From NCBI RefSeq assembly GCF_000613125.1, contig NZ_HG964497.1, forward strand, positions 2,137,130 to 2,201,129: DNA of 64,000 nt, given 5' to 3'. The position numbers and the translations under genes were made by a program. Origin of the DNA: Bacillus sp. EB01 (GTDB lineage: Bacteria; Bacillota; Bacilli; Bacillales; Cytobacillaceae). The notes below the pieces were generated by a model. It searched no databases. It saw only the letters and a list, made by a program, of their open reading frames with translations, and was not told the origin of the DNA. Positions 8,612 to 17,280 of the stretch are shown here, piece after piece; position 1 is the first letter of the stretch, and the number at the start of each line of letters is the position of its first letter.

Positions 8612-9274
8612 TTAGTTGGTCATTGTTGATTTTTCAAATGAACTCACAAACGTTTGAATATTGTTCAGCACCTTGGTTGTATAGGTAAAGTCGCCATAGC
8701 AATAGGGATAGCGGAAGTTGTCCTTGTCCCCGCCGCAGTTATACGTATCGGGATTTTTCTGGACCTGCATGTAGGAATATTGCTTTGCAAGCTCCTCTTT
8801 ATGCTTACCACCTTTGCTGGCTACAAAGTCGATGTATCCAAGCCCCATATTATAGGCCTGAATGATTGTCGGCATATCAACATTTTTCTTTTCCCCATAT
8901 TCCACTGCCTGCTTAAAATGTTTGACCCCCTGGCGAATACTCTGCTCAGGATCAGTTATAGAGTTTGGAGCGAGGCCTGCCGATTCAGATGCCTGCATCG
9001 GGTCTCCGCCCTTTCCCTTGCTCTCCTGCTGCATCACTGCAGCAAGCACTGGGGTATAGTCCTCTAAATTCTGCTTCTCTAGCTCCTCATGAAGTACAGG
9101 GATATACCGTTCGACTTTTCCTGTGAAAAGGTTGGTACCAACATAGTCGCCAATGGTAAATAGCTGGTCCTTCACCATCACTAATGCTGCGATACCGGCA
9201 AGGACAAGCAGTAAATTTAAGTTTCTCCGGAATTGAACTTGTTTTTTTGAAATTTTTCTTTTCTTTTTCATCAC
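8612..9274 (-). CDS. Membrane-anchored lysozyme-like peptidoglycan hydrolase (CwlT N-domain type)
   Basis: The 220-aa protein begins with a basic stretch and one membrane segment (LNLLLVLAGIAALVMV), then a lysozyme-like domain of the CwlT type: YTPVLAAVMQQESKGKGG carries the catalytic Glu, followed by DPMQASES, SIRQGVKHFKQA and IIQAYNMGLGYIDF. This family cleaves the glycan strand as a muramidase. It would act at the outer face of the membrane. It is a single gene with its own terminator; no conjugation genes are nearby, unlike true cwlT. A housekeeping or sporulation wall role is possible. Confidence 0.82.
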   Translation of the reverse strand: MMKKKRKISKKQVQFRRNLNLLLVLAGIAALVMVKDQLFTIGDYVGTNLFTGKVERYIPVLHEELEKQNLEDYTPVLAAVMQQESKGKGGDPMQASESAGLAPNSITDPEQSIRQGVKHFKQAVEYGEKKNVDMPTIIQAYNMGLGYIDFVASKGGKHKEELAKQYSYMQVQKNPDTYNCGGDKDNFRYPYCYGDFTYTTKVLNNIQTFVSSFEKSTMTN

Positions 9275-9394
9275 TGTTCACCAACTGATTTTCTATGTAT
9301 CTATTATAATGAAAAACCATTTTAGAAAACAGGAAAAAGTTGAAGAACATTTATTACCAAAAACAACCGATCCAAAATTTAATCTGGTGCACAT

Positions 9395-10138
9395 TTAGTT
9401 TTCAGGCTTACTAGCCCCCTGCTTGAGTACACGTTCTATGATAGTAGTCGGCAGGTTTAAAGTTTCCCCTAGAAAAAACTCATCTCTCTCAGCTTTTTTT
9501 ATAGTGTTGACTTCCTGGTTAATCCTTTCCATTTTAAGATCCAATTCGGTGGCCGCCATCGCCGCGTCCTTCAGCTCCTTCTTTAGCCTATCTGGAATTT
9601 CCTTATCATATTTATAATAAATTTTGTGCTCAAGACTTGCCCAAAAATCCATTGCAATTGTCCTTATCTGTATTTCCACATAAACTCTTTCCTCCCGGTC
9701 GGACATGAACACTGGTATTTTCACAATCAGATGAAGGCTTTGATAGCCGTTGGGCTTTGGATTTTTAATATAATCCTTCTTTTCAATAACCTCAACATCC
9801 CTTTGAGCTTCAATCATGTCACTAATCCGGTGGATATCGGAAATGAATGGACATGTAATTCTGATTCCTGCTATATCCTTTATCGATTCTTTAATTTTCG
9901 GAAGTGAAAAGCCAAGATTTTTCCTATGTGCTTTTTTCAGGATGCTTTCAGGGGACTTCAAACGGGATTTTGTATGCTCAATAGGATTATAGTCGTGGAT
10001 ATATTGAAATTCCTCTTTTAGAATATTAATTTTCGTATTCATTTCATCTAGTGCGAATTTATATGTCATTGAAAATTTCGCCAATTCATTTCTAATAGTA
10101 CGGATCATTGTTAAATGCTTTTGTGTTAGTTCATCCAT
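9395..10138 (-). CDS. Small alarmone synthetase, GTP pyrophosphokinase family (YwaC/YjbM type)
   Basis: The 247-aa protein is a stand-alone RelA/SpoT synthetase domain with no hydrolase or regulatory domain. It shows RLKSPESILKKAHRK, DIAGIRITCPFISDI, KPNGYQSLHLIV and EIQIRTIAMDFWASLEHK, the ATP/GTP-binding and catalytic motifs of the family, which makes (p)ppGpp. The start is set at the ATG at 10138 by AAAAGGAG upstream; the frame extends seven codons further without a ribosome site. By overall look it is closer to YwaC (SasA/RelP) than YjbM, but I cannot prove which. Confidence 0.88.
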   Translation of the reverse strand: MDELTQKHLTMIRTIRNELAKFSMTYKFALDEMNTKINILKEEFQYIHDYNPIEHTKSRLKSPESILKKAHRKNLGFSLPKIKESIKDIAGIRITCPFISDIHRISDMIEAQRDVEVIEKKDYIKNPKPNGYQSLHLIVKIPVFMSDREERVYVEIQIRTIAMDFWASLEHKIYYKYDKEIPDRLKKELKDAAMAATELDLKMERINQEVNTIKKAERDEFFLGETLNLPTTIIERVLKQGASKPEN

Positions 10139-10365
10139 AGTCTTTTCTCCTTTTACCAAACCATTAAAATAGTATAATTATGCATTCCCGTGCTGCCCTT
10201 ACTATATCATGCTCTATAAGACCATAATAACTCTTACATATGAAGAAAATGAGAACATAAGCCCAAAGGATCTATTTTTTCGCAAAAAAAAATGCCCTTA
10301 ACGGGGGGAGTTTTCTTACATTTATTCCTGCTAAAATGCAGTCTTATTTAATAGAAATTCTGTTG

Positions 10366-10551
10366 CTAATCAATCAAAGTTAACACAAGCACAACGAAAC
10401 CACCCAAACCTATAAAACCAAACATGAAATAGCCGATCCACCGAATTGGCTTTGGCAGCTTACTCCAATCAGTACTTACTGCATGTGCCGGATTTCCTTC
10501 AATTTTGTTGAAATGGTCAATAGCGTCATTGAACGGCTCTTTTTTTCCCAT
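10366..10551 (-). CDS. Small single-TM protein, unrecognised
   Basis: A 61-residue protein with a hydrophilic N-terminal half and one C-terminal membrane segment (WIGYFMFGFIGLGGFVVLVLTLI). GGAGGTG lies 6 bp before the ATG, so it is very likely translated. I do not recognise a family. It is single, between the alarmone synthetase and the osmoprotectant transporter. Confidence 0.6.
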   Translation of the reverse strand: MGKKEPFNDAIDHFNKIEGNPAHAVSTDWSKLPKPIRWIGYFMFGFIGLGGFVVLVLTLID

Positions 10552-10634
10552 TAGGGCACCTCCTGCAACTTCATTCTAACATATTCTTACAATTATTATA
10601 ATTCCTGTGAAAAAATAAATAATTTACGACCACA

Positions 10635-10663
10635 AACAACTTTTGTGTTATTATTAAGTTGTT
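10635..10663. promoter_or_regulatory. Inverted repeat in the osmoprotectant transporter promoter
   Basis: AACAACTT (10635-10642) and AAGTTGTT (10656-10663) are a perfect inverted repeat around 13 bp; a second short repeat CACAAA/TTTGTG (10631-10648) overlaps it. It lies 40-70 bp before the ATG at 10703, over a weak candidate promoter (TTTACG 10623, TGTTAT 10646). It is a candidate operator for the BusR-type regulator at 13898; inference only. Confidence 0.5.
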
Positions 10664-10702
10664 ACTTTTGTTCTGGAGATATAAGATTTGAGGGGGAATT
10701 TG

Positions 10703-11827
10703 ATGATTACATTTGAAAACATTATAAAAAGCTATGCCAAACGGCCAGTCATAGACAATTTCAATCTTGAAATTGAGTCTGGAGAACTGGTTGTTTTTAT
10801 TGGCCCAAGCGGCTGCGGCAAGACCACTTTGCTGAAGATGGTGAACAGGTTGATCGAGCCAAGCTCAGGAAAGATCTTTATTAAAGGAAAAGACATATCG
10901 ACGATTGACCCTATAGAATTGCGCCGCAACATTGGATATGTTATCCAGAACACTGGCCTATTCCCGCATATGACAATTAGGGAAAACCTCGAACTGATTC
11001 CAAAACTCAAAGGTGAGGATCCCGAAGCAATTGAAAAGAAAACCGAAAACCTGATGGACCTTGTTGGACTCAACCCGGCAGAATTCCTCGATCGCTACCC
11101 TAAAGAATTGAGCGGCGGACAGCAGCAGCGTGTCGGAGTTGCCCGTGCCTTCTCCACTGATTCCGAAATTATCCTGATGGACGAGCCATTCAGCGCGCTC
11201 GACCCCGTAACGAGAAGCTCCCTCCAGGAAGAACTGTTCAATATGCAAAAAGAATTAAACAAAACAATTATCTTCGTTACTCACGATATGGACGAGGCTT
11301 ATAAGATTGCGGATAAAATCTGCCTTCTAAAGGACGGGCATATTCTGCAATATGACACACCTGAAAATATCTTGAAGAATCCCGCTTCTGAGTTTGTTGA
11401 AAACTTTCTTGGCAAGCGCCGGGTTTGGAATAATCCAGAGGTATTGAAGGCTGAGGACATTATGATTCCTTATCCGGTCAAGGTTTCGCCAAAGCGCAAT
11501 GTCCTGCAGGCCGTAGAAATTATGAAGGAAAACAAAGTCGACAGCTTAATGGTCACGGATCGTGACTTGACCTTAATTGGCCTTGTCACATTAAAGGACC
11601 TTAAAATGGTGGATCGTAACAATTTGATTGGCGAGGTAATGGAACGCGAAATTCATTATGTATACGATGATGCAGACTTAATTTCTGTATTAAAAGTAAT
11701 GAATGAACGTAAAATTGGCTATCTTCCGGTTATAAATGAAGCTGGAAAACTAAGCGGATTGATTACACGAAGCAGTATCCTCTCCGCACTCAGCAGCCAG
11801 CTAATTGACCTGGAGGTGGCATTTTAA
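10703..11827 (+). CDS. Osmoprotectant (betaine/choline/carnitine) ABC transporter ATP-binding protein with CBS domains
   Basis: The 374-aa ATPase has Walker A GPSGCGKTT, Q-loop VIQNTGLFPHMT, signature LSGGQQQR, Walker B IILMDEPFSALDP and the H-loop FVTHDMDEA, then two CBS domains (from about residue 255) typical of OpuBA/OpuCA/ProV proteins. The CBS pair senses ionic strength or binds c-di-AMP in relatives. The start is the ATG at 10703 with GAGGGGGA just upstream. Its stop overlaps the next gene's start (TAATG), so the two are translationally coupled. Substrate is inferred from the family. Confidence 0.93.
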   Translation: MITFENIIKSYAKRPVIDNFNLEIESGELVVFIGPSGCGKTTLLKMVNRLIEPSSGKIFIKGKDISTIDPIELRRNIGYVIQNTGLFPHMTIRENLELIPKLKGEDPEAIEKKTENLMDLVGLNPAEFLDRYPKELSGGQQQRVGVARAFSTDSEIILMDEPFSALDPVTRSSLQEELFNMQKELNKTIIFVTHDMDEAYKIADKICLLKDGHILQYDTPENILKNPASEFVENFLGKRRVWNNPEVLKAEDIMIPYPVKVSPKRNVLQAVEIMKENKVDSLMVTDRDLTLIGLVTLKDLKMVDRNNLIGEVMEREIHYVYDDADLISVLKVMNERKIGYLPVINEAGKLSGLITRSSILSALSSQLIDLEVAF

Positions 11828-13389
11828 TGACGGCATTTTTTGAATATGTTAAAAACAATACCGGACAAATTCTTGATTTACTAGGCCAGCATATTTGGCT
11901 AAGCATTTTATCCGTTGGGATTGCAATCGTGATTGGTGTTCCCCTTGGTATACTCATTTCCAGGAGTAAGAATCTTTCAAAACCAATCATTGGGATTGCC
12001 AATGTCATACAGGCGGTACCAAGCCTGGCATTACTCGGCTTCCTTATTCCGGTTGTCGGAATTGGAAGTACACCAGCCATTGTCATGGTTGTCTTGTACT
12101 CGCTTCTTCCGATTATTAAAAATACTTATACTGGTTTAACGACAATTGACAGTGATATTTTGGAAGCAGCAAGAGGGATTGGCTTAACGAAAAGTCAAAC
12201 AATGAGAAAAATCCAGCTTCCGCTCGCCTTCCCTGTCATTATGGCAGGTGTCCGAATTTCCGCAGTGACTGCTGTCGGCTTAATGACGATTGCAGCGTTT
12301 GTTGGTGCAGGCGGACTTGGCTACCTCGTCTTCTCAGGTGTAACCTCAGTTGACAATAATATGATTCTCGCTGGTGCAATCCCTGCCTGTATCCTTGCCC
12401 TCTTAATTGATTTTGTAATTGGCAGGCTTGAGCTTAAACTTTCCTATGAAACGAAAGCTCGCACAACTGTAAAGAAGACAAAACAGTCAAAAGCAAGAAG
12501 GATATTAATCCCTGCTGCTATCGTTGTATTAATTGTTGGCATTGGCACTTCCTATTTATATAAGAATGCCTCCGCTGGAGAAAAGATTACCATTGGATCA
12601 AAAAACTTTGCTGAATCGATTATTCTAGGCAATATGTTGGCAGATCTTGTTGAATCAAATACAGACCTTCAGGTTGAACGAAAGCTCAACCTTGGTGGAA
12701 CCCAAGTAGCCCACAGCGCCCTGAAGACGGGTGATATTGATGCTTATGTTGAATACACAGGAACAGCGCTTGTCAGCATGCTTAAAAAACCTGTAACAAA
12801 CGATCCTGAAGAAGCTTTTTCAACAGTGAAAAAGGATTTTTCTGAACAATACGGTATTGCAACCCTTGATCAGCTTGGTTTCAACAATACGTATGCACTT
12901 GCTGTTACCCAGGAAACAGCAGACAAATACGGAATTGAAACCTTCTCTGACCTTGCAAAGGTAAGCCCAGAACTAACTTCTGGAACAACGATTGAATTTA
13001 CAAACCGGCCGGATGGGCTTCCAGGTCTCCTGAAAGCATACAATATGGAGTTCGCCAACAGCAAAGCAGTAGATGGCGGTCTGCGCTATACAGCCATGAA
13101 AAGTGGAGAAACACATGTGATTGATGCCTTTGCTACAGACGGTTTGCTTGAGGAATTCAACCTTAAAGTCCTAAAGGATGATAAAGGTTTCTTCCCTCCT
13201 TACTATGCGGTTCCTATGGTTAGGGAAGATATACTGAAAGAACATCCTGAATTAAGGGAAGCTTTGAATTCTCTTGCTGGAAAATTGGATGATGAAACCA
13301 TGCGGAAGTTGAACTTTAAAGTCGATAGCCTGGATCAATCACCTGCAAAAGTAGCGAAAGAATTTTTAACAGAACAAGGGCTTATCTAA
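11827..13389 (+). CDS. Fused permease/substrate-binding protein of the osmoprotectant ABC transporter
   Basis: The 520-aa protein joins an OpuBB-like permease (about residues 1-210, with the EAARGIGLTKSQTMRKIQLP coupling loop) to an OpuAC/ProX-like solute-binding domain (from about residue 240, ITIGSKNFAESIILGNML) tethered through an extra membrane segment. With the ATPase it makes a complete two-gene importer. Separate B and C genes are found in B. subtilis opuB/opuC; the fusion resembles BusAB and OpuABC types. The binding domain is of the choline/betaine/carnitine class (GGTQVAHSALKTGDID, YVEYTGTAL). Confidence 0.93.
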   Translation: MTAFFEYVKNNTGQILDLLGQHIWLSILSVGIAIVIGVPLGILISRSKNLSKPIIGIANVIQAVPSLALLGFLIPVVGIGSTPAIVMVVLYSLLPIIKNTYTGLTTIDSDILEAARGIGLTKSQTMRKIQLPLAFPVIMAGVRISAVTAVGLMTIAAFVGAGGLGYLVFSGVTSVDNNMILAGAIPACILALLIDFVIGRLELKLSYETKARTTVKKTKQSKARRILIPAAIVVLIVGIGTSYLYKNASAGEKITIGSKNFAESIILGNMLADLVESNTDLQVERKLNLGGTQVAHSALKTGDIDAYVEYTGTALVSMLKKPVTNDPEEAFSTVKKDFSEQYGIATLDQLGFNNTYALAVTQETADKYGIETFSDLAKVSPELTSGTTIEFTNRPDGLPGLLKAYNMEFANSKAVDGGLRYTAMKSGETHVIDAFATDGLLEEFNLKVLKDDKGFFPPYYAVPMVREDILKEHPELREALNSLAGKLDDETMRKLNFKVDSLDQSPAKVAKEFLTEQGLI

Positions 13390-13395
13390 ACAAAA

Positions 13396-13765
13396 GCGCA
13401 AGCGCCTGATTAGCGCCGTATGGCCTCCTCGAAAATCCTCATTACGCTATCGCGTAATTTCGTGCGATGTAATTTCGAGGGAGCTTTCCTTGTGCTATCA
13501 CTTTTTCTTCGTGCGATGCTTATGCTGCCGAAGCATTCCTTGTGGAGCCTCTCCAACTGAGATAAAGTGAAACTTCCATCAGCGCTATTTGCTGATGGTT
13601 AGTTGAACGAATCGGACTTTAGGGTCTGTTGCCTCCATTGGAGGCTTACAGAGCCTTAAGGTGGGATAAAGGAAACACGAAGAGCCGAAGGCGATTCGAT
13701 GTTGACTTATCGTAGGGCGGAGAGCGAAGGACACTACGCGCTAGGCGCTGAAGCTAGACGTAGCC
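13396..13765. repeat. Interspersed Bacillus-type repeat R, long copy
   Basis: It starts GCGCAAGCGCC and ends GGCGCTGAAGCTAGAC, sharing blocks (CACGAAGAGC, GCGATTCGATG, GACTTATCGTAGGG) with the shorter copy at 53768-53921. AAACAAAA stands on both sides (13388-13395 and 13766-13773), which could be a target duplication but is low-complexity. It carries an internal extra block with inverted repeats and no ORF. Confidence 0.8.
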
Positions 13766-13773
13766 AAACAAAA

Positions 13774-13817
13774 ACACCAGGTTTAAGGGGACACCCCCCT
13801 CCCTGGTGTTTTTTTTC
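13774..13817 (+). terminator. Terminator after the osmoprotectant transporter
   Basis: ACACCAGG (13774-13781) pairs with CCTGGTGT (13802-13809) and is followed by a run of T. It lies after the repeat, about 390 bp past the transporter stop. Confidence 0.85.
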
Positions 13818-13897
13818 AAAATAGGGTTCGGATTATGGACCGATAAGGAAGGTAACAGCAATTTAAATAACAACCTGCCCTGAATTATCCGGATCAT

Positions 13898-14512
13898 TTA
13901 TTTCCTTAAGAAATCCAGTACTCTGTGATTCGATTGTTCATTTCCAATGATCAGTAGAATGTCCCCTACCATGATGGTCGCATATGGCCCTGGTGACAGG
14001 ATAAGTTCACCGGCTCGTTTGATTCCCACAATCGTTCCACCAGTATTTTGCCAAAATTTAAGCTCAGCAATGGTCCTTCCGATATGAACACACTCATCGG
14101 TAATTTCAACCTCAATTGGGGCCAGCGGATTCGTGTGGCGGAACTTGCCTGAGAGCTCAATCAATTGATTGACTTTCTCAAACAGCCTTGTATCGATTTC
14201 CTTTCGTTCGTCCATCAGAATCCGCAACTGCTTTTCCATATCCTTGACACTCTCAAGGTTTGAGAACCGATTGATATAAGTCAATGCGTTCTCGCGGGAA
14301 GCAATTACGACCCCGGCTCCTTTCTCTGACCTGACGATTTCAACATCCTCGAGAATTTTCATTGCCTTCCGAACTGTTTCTGGAGAGACATTGTACTCGC
14401 TTGCCAGTGTCGACCGCCCATGGACTTTCTCGCCAACCTTGTATTTTTCATTGTATATCCGATTTGCAATATCAATCGCAATTTGCTCGTAAATCGGGAT
14501 TTTTGTCCGCAT
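13898..14512 (-). CDS. busR: BusR-type GntR/RCK_C transcriptional regulator
   Basis: The 204-aa protein has a GntR winged helix (KIPIYEQIAIDIANRI, STLASEYNVSPETVRKAMKIL), a coiled-coil linker (SVKDMEKQLRILMDERKEI) and a C-terminal RCK_C/TrkA-C domain (IGRTIAELKFWQNTGGTIVGI to ILLIIGNEQ). BusR of lactic acid bacteria has this architecture; it binds c-di-AMP through RCK_C and represses the busAB betaine transporter. Here the gene faces the betaine-type transporter, which supports the same job. The start is the ATG at 14512 with AAAAGGAAG upstream; a longer frame has no ribosome site. Confidence 0.8.
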   Translation of the reverse strand: MRTKIPIYEQIAIDIANRIYNEKYKVGEKVHGRSTLASEYNVSPETVRKAMKILEDVEIVRSEKGAGVVIASRENALTYINRFSNLESVKDMEKQLRILMDERKEIDTRLFEKVNQLIELSGKFRHTNPLAPIEVEITDECVHIGRTIAELKFWQNTGGTIVGIKRAGELILSPGPYATIMVGDILLIIGNEQSNHRVLDFLRK

Positions 14513-14708
14513 AGCGCTCTTCCTTTTGAGTAAGTTATATACATTAGTATACCATGTCCTGAAAACATGAACCCCCTTCAATGATAAGGAACCCCGCTTA
14601 ATCTTATTCAAATTGAGTTGTTACAAACATATAATGGGAAAAGAGACGGGTAACAGAGAAGCCTTGTCAGTACCCAAACAGAGTACCCTAACCTGCTTAG
14701 AAAGGATG

Positions 14709-14948
14709 ATGCGTTTGTCTGTCTTTAAAAAAGTATTGTATTTCCTGTTTACCGGAGTCTGTGCATTTCTTGTTTCAATTCCTATTTTGGAACGTGGCGG
14801 ACTAGAACTGGAGGTATTGGATGATGCTTTATTTATTGGTGTATGGATTGTCGGCGCATTCCTGCTTTTTACAAAAAGCTTCAGCAAAGCAGGCCAGGTG
14901 TTGTCTCTCTTCCCTGTTTTGTTAGTATTATCAACCCTGCTTCTCTAA
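14709..14948 (+). CDS. Small membrane protein, unrecognised
   Basis: About 79 residues with three hydrophobic segments (VLYFLFTGVCAFLVSIPIL, LFIGVWIVGAFLLF, VLSLFPVLLVLSTLLL). The frame is open further upstream, but that part is not protein-like. AGAAAGG precedes a pair of ATG codons (14706, 14709) and a TTG at 14715, so the exact start is unsure. It runs divergently from the BusR-type gene. No family recognised. Confidence 0.5.
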   Translation: MRLSVFKKVLYFLFTGVCAFLVSIPILERGGLELEVLDDALFIGVWIVGAFLLFTKSFSKAGQVLSLFPVLLVLSTLLL

Positions 14949-15046
14949 ATGTTGAATCTTATTTTCAATTTTTTTAGACAAGTGAGTGAGTATCAATGAT
15001 TGTAAGTTACAAGCCTATTGAGATAAAACTAGCTTCTTTATTTAAA

Positions 15047-15291
15047 GGCTGTGTTAAAGGATAATGTTGTTTTTAGTAAGATTTGATTGTAACGGAAGGC
15101 GCGAAGACTCGTTCGAAAATGCAAAGACCGCATTTTCTCCTGCGATGTTTTTCGGGGAGGTTATTCAACGTCCTAACGGGAGAAAAGGTCAGTGGGAGAC
15201 CCCACAGGCGTTCGCGCCGAGGAGGCTCCCAGGCCGCCCGTGGAAAGCGAGGCGCCTGGAGTGGAAATCAACAGTCTTGTTTAACATAGCC
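15047..15291. mobile_element. MITE-like element, copy 1, with 8-bp target duplication
   Basis: Ends GGCTGTGTTAA and TTAACATAGCC are imperfect terminal inverted repeats. The identical octamer TATTTAAA flanks both sides (15039-15046 and 15292-15299). The interior matches the copy at 22877-23061 (GGAAGGCGCGAAGACTC, GGAAATCAACAG) but holds about 60 bp extra. No transposase is encoded. Confidence 0.85.
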
Positions 15292-15302
15292 TATTTAAAA
15301 AA

Positions 15303-15330
15303 AGCTCTTCATAGTGAAGAGCTCGCATCT
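15303..15330. terminator. Terminator after the HrtA-like gene
   Basis: AGCTCTTC pairs with GAAGAGCT (15303-15322), with T-runs in both directions, next to the stop of the leftward ATPase gene. Confidence 0.85.
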
Positions 15331-15333
15331 TTT

Positions 15334-16020
15334 TTATAAAAAGGCTTTAGCCTCCTGCAGTTTCAGTGTTCCATCTGTAATCTTGTATACCTTGTCACAA
15401 TAGTCAATTAATCTTGTATCGTGGGTTACGACAATCGATGTTTTTCCTGTGGAAGTCGTTGCCTGCTTTAGCATCTCCATTACTTCAAAGGCGCGGTCCG
15501 AGTCAAGCGAAGCAGTTGGTTCATCGGCAAGGATAATACTTGGGTTTGTATACAAAGCCTTGGCAATTGCGACCCGCTGCCGTTCCCCTCCGGACAAATC
15601 GGCCGGGAAACTATCCAATAAATCGCTAATGCCGAGCGACTCGCAAACATCCATAAACTTCTCCTTCGAAACATTGTCTTTCTTGACCTTGTCGAGCAGC
15701 TGCATCTGCTGGCGGACAGTGAGGAATGGAACCAGATTGGACTGCTGCAGCACAAATCCAATTTCCTTCAATCTAATACCAGCCCGCTTTTTTTCCTTCA
15801 CATCCGTTATATTTTTTCCATTAATAATGACGTCACCAGTGGACGGAGTCAGGAGTCCCCCAGCAATTGTTAAAAATGTACTCTTTCCGGATCCAGAGGG
15901 CCCGATAATGGCGATCAACTCACCACGGCTTGCCGAAAAATCAGTCGTTTTTAGCGCGACTACTTCTGTATGCCCTGCTCCAAACACCTTACTTACGTTT
16001 TTCAATTCTAACAGCGTCAT
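15334..16020 (-). CDS. ABC exporter ATP-binding protein (HrtA/MacB type)
   Basis: The 228-aa ATPase has Walker A GPSGSGKST, signature LSGGERQR, Walker B IILADEPTASLDS and H-loop VVTHDTRL. It is of the MacB/LolD/HrtA class, which powers FtsX-type permeases without pumping through a classical channel. It lies 3 bp after the FtsX permease gene, so the two work together. The HrtA assignment (haem efflux) rests on similarity of the permease to HrtB and is uncertain. Confidence 0.85.
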   Translation of the reverse strand: MTLLELKNVSKVFGAGHTEVVALKTTDFSASRGELIAIIGPSGSGKSTFLTIAGGLLTPSTGDVIINGKNITDVKEKKRAGIRLKEIGFVLQQSNLVPFLTVRQQMQLLDKVKKDNVSKEKFMDVCESLGISDLLDSFPADLSGGERQRVAIAKALYTNPSIILADEPTASLDSDRAFEVMEMLKQATTSTGKTSIVVTHDTRLIDYCDKVYKITDGTLKLQEAKAFL

Positions 16021-16023
16021 CCT

Positions 16024-17091
16024 TTAGCCCCCTATCGCTTTCAAAGGATCAATCCTCACAATCGTCTGTATCGAGAACAGCGCGCCTACTATTGATACCA
16101 CGATCAGCACTACTGCATAGGCAAGCATATCCAAATAGTTGAATGCAACTGGGACAGCCGGCGGCAGAAATAATCCAGTCAAAACTGTCAGACCAAAACC
16201 AATGATTACACCGGCCAATGCAAGCAGGAAGGTTTGGGCAATCACGGACTTTGATAAGTATCCACTTGAGATTCCCTGTGCCTTCATTACTCCAAAAATA
16301 CTGATTTTCTGGATGGTCAATACATAAAGGAAGATAGCGAGAATAACAGCAGAAATAACGAAAAGGAAATAAATCATAAATGTAAGTGTCATATTCTGTT
16401 CAGAGTAACCGGGCATATTCTCAATGAACGCCTGGGTGCCGACTACCTCTAGGCCATCTGCTACTTCTATATCACTCAAATCGCCAGACCTGATGACAAA
16501 GGCGTTAATTTTATGTTTCATACTCTCAGCTGAATCGCCAAAGCGTACTTTCTGAAGCGTCTCCACACTCCCATACAGAACCGGCGCGGCATTAAATCTC
16601 GCATTATCCGTAAATCCAGTAATTTTCAATTTCTCTTCTGTAGCTGAAAGTGTCAGAACATCTCCGGTTTTAAAACCTTCATCTTTTAGTGTGTCATCCG
16701 CAATAACTTCCCCTATCTGCTGGAAAGGCTTGCCGTCTGTCACTTCAGGCATGATAAACTCATCTTCCCGTATACCAAACAGCGAAACATTCCCTTTCAC
16801 ATCTCCAGTGCTCGCAATTGCATTGAATTGGCCAAGTACAGCATAATCGTCGGCTCCATTCCCGTCATAATCACCTGTTTCCATGATTGATTGCGGTAAA
16901 CTTATATCTGATTCCTCTGTCAGGATAATTCCTTCTGCATCCCACTTTAATACGGACTCTTTATTTAGATTCTCCAGTCCATTAGCCAGCCCCGACAAAA
17001 AGAATACGAGATACGAAACAAGCGTAAGCACCCCTACAATTAAACCGAAGCGCAGTTTGTTATTCTTAATTTCATTCCAGGCAAGGAACAT
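16024..17091 (-). CDS. FtsX-type ABC permease, HrtB-like
   Basis: This 355-aa permease has one N-terminal membrane segment (FGLIVGVLTLVSYLVFFLSG), a ~190-residue extracytoplasmic domain and three C-terminal segments, the FtsX topology. Length and the opening MFLAWNEIKNNKLRFGLIV resemble HrtB, which extracts toxic haem from the membrane in Gram-positives. No HssRS two-component system is next to it. Alternative roles (lipid, peptide or drug extrusion) cannot be excluded. Confidence 0.75.
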   Translation of the reverse strand: MFLAWNEIKNNKLRFGLIVGVLTLVSYLVFFLSGLANGLENLNKESVLKWDAEGIILTEESDISLPQSIMETGDYDGNGADDYAVLGQFNAIASTGDVKGNVSLFGIREDEFIMPEVTDGKPFQQIGEVIADDTLKDEGFKTGDVLTLSATEEKLKITGFTDNARFNAAPVLYGSVETLQKVRFGDSAESMKHKINAFVIRSGDLSDIEVADGLEVVGTQAFIENMPGYSEQNMTLTFMIYFLFVISAVILAIFLYVLTIQKISIFGVMKAQGISSGYLSKSVIAQTFLLALAGVIIGFGLTVLTGLFLPPAVPVAFNYLDMLAYAVVLIVVSIVGALFSIQTIVRIDPLKAIGG

Positions 17092-17227
17092 TTTCTTCCC
17101 CCAATCTCTCGTTTGTATAATATTTGTAAAATAAATATATAACCCATTTTTAATAAAAGCAATAATAAAGTACTTACATATTCATATAAAACTTATAGCA
17201 ACCACAATATTATGGGGCAGGATGGAA

Positions 17228-17258
17228 AAAACCCCAGACAACAAGACTGGGGTCCTTT
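17228..17258 (-). terminator. Terminator after litR
   Basis: CCCCAG and CTGGGG form a hairpin between 17228 and 17258, followed on the minus strand by a T-run. It separates the LitR-like gene from the HrtAB-like genes. Confidence 0.8.
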
Positions 17259-17280
17259 CTATTAACCTTCTGCATGCCAA

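Noticed and set aside
15064-15339. A 91-aa gene inside the MITE copy at 15047
   Set aside because: The frame is a by-product of the GC-rich element, runs across its end and terminator, and is not preserved in the second copy.
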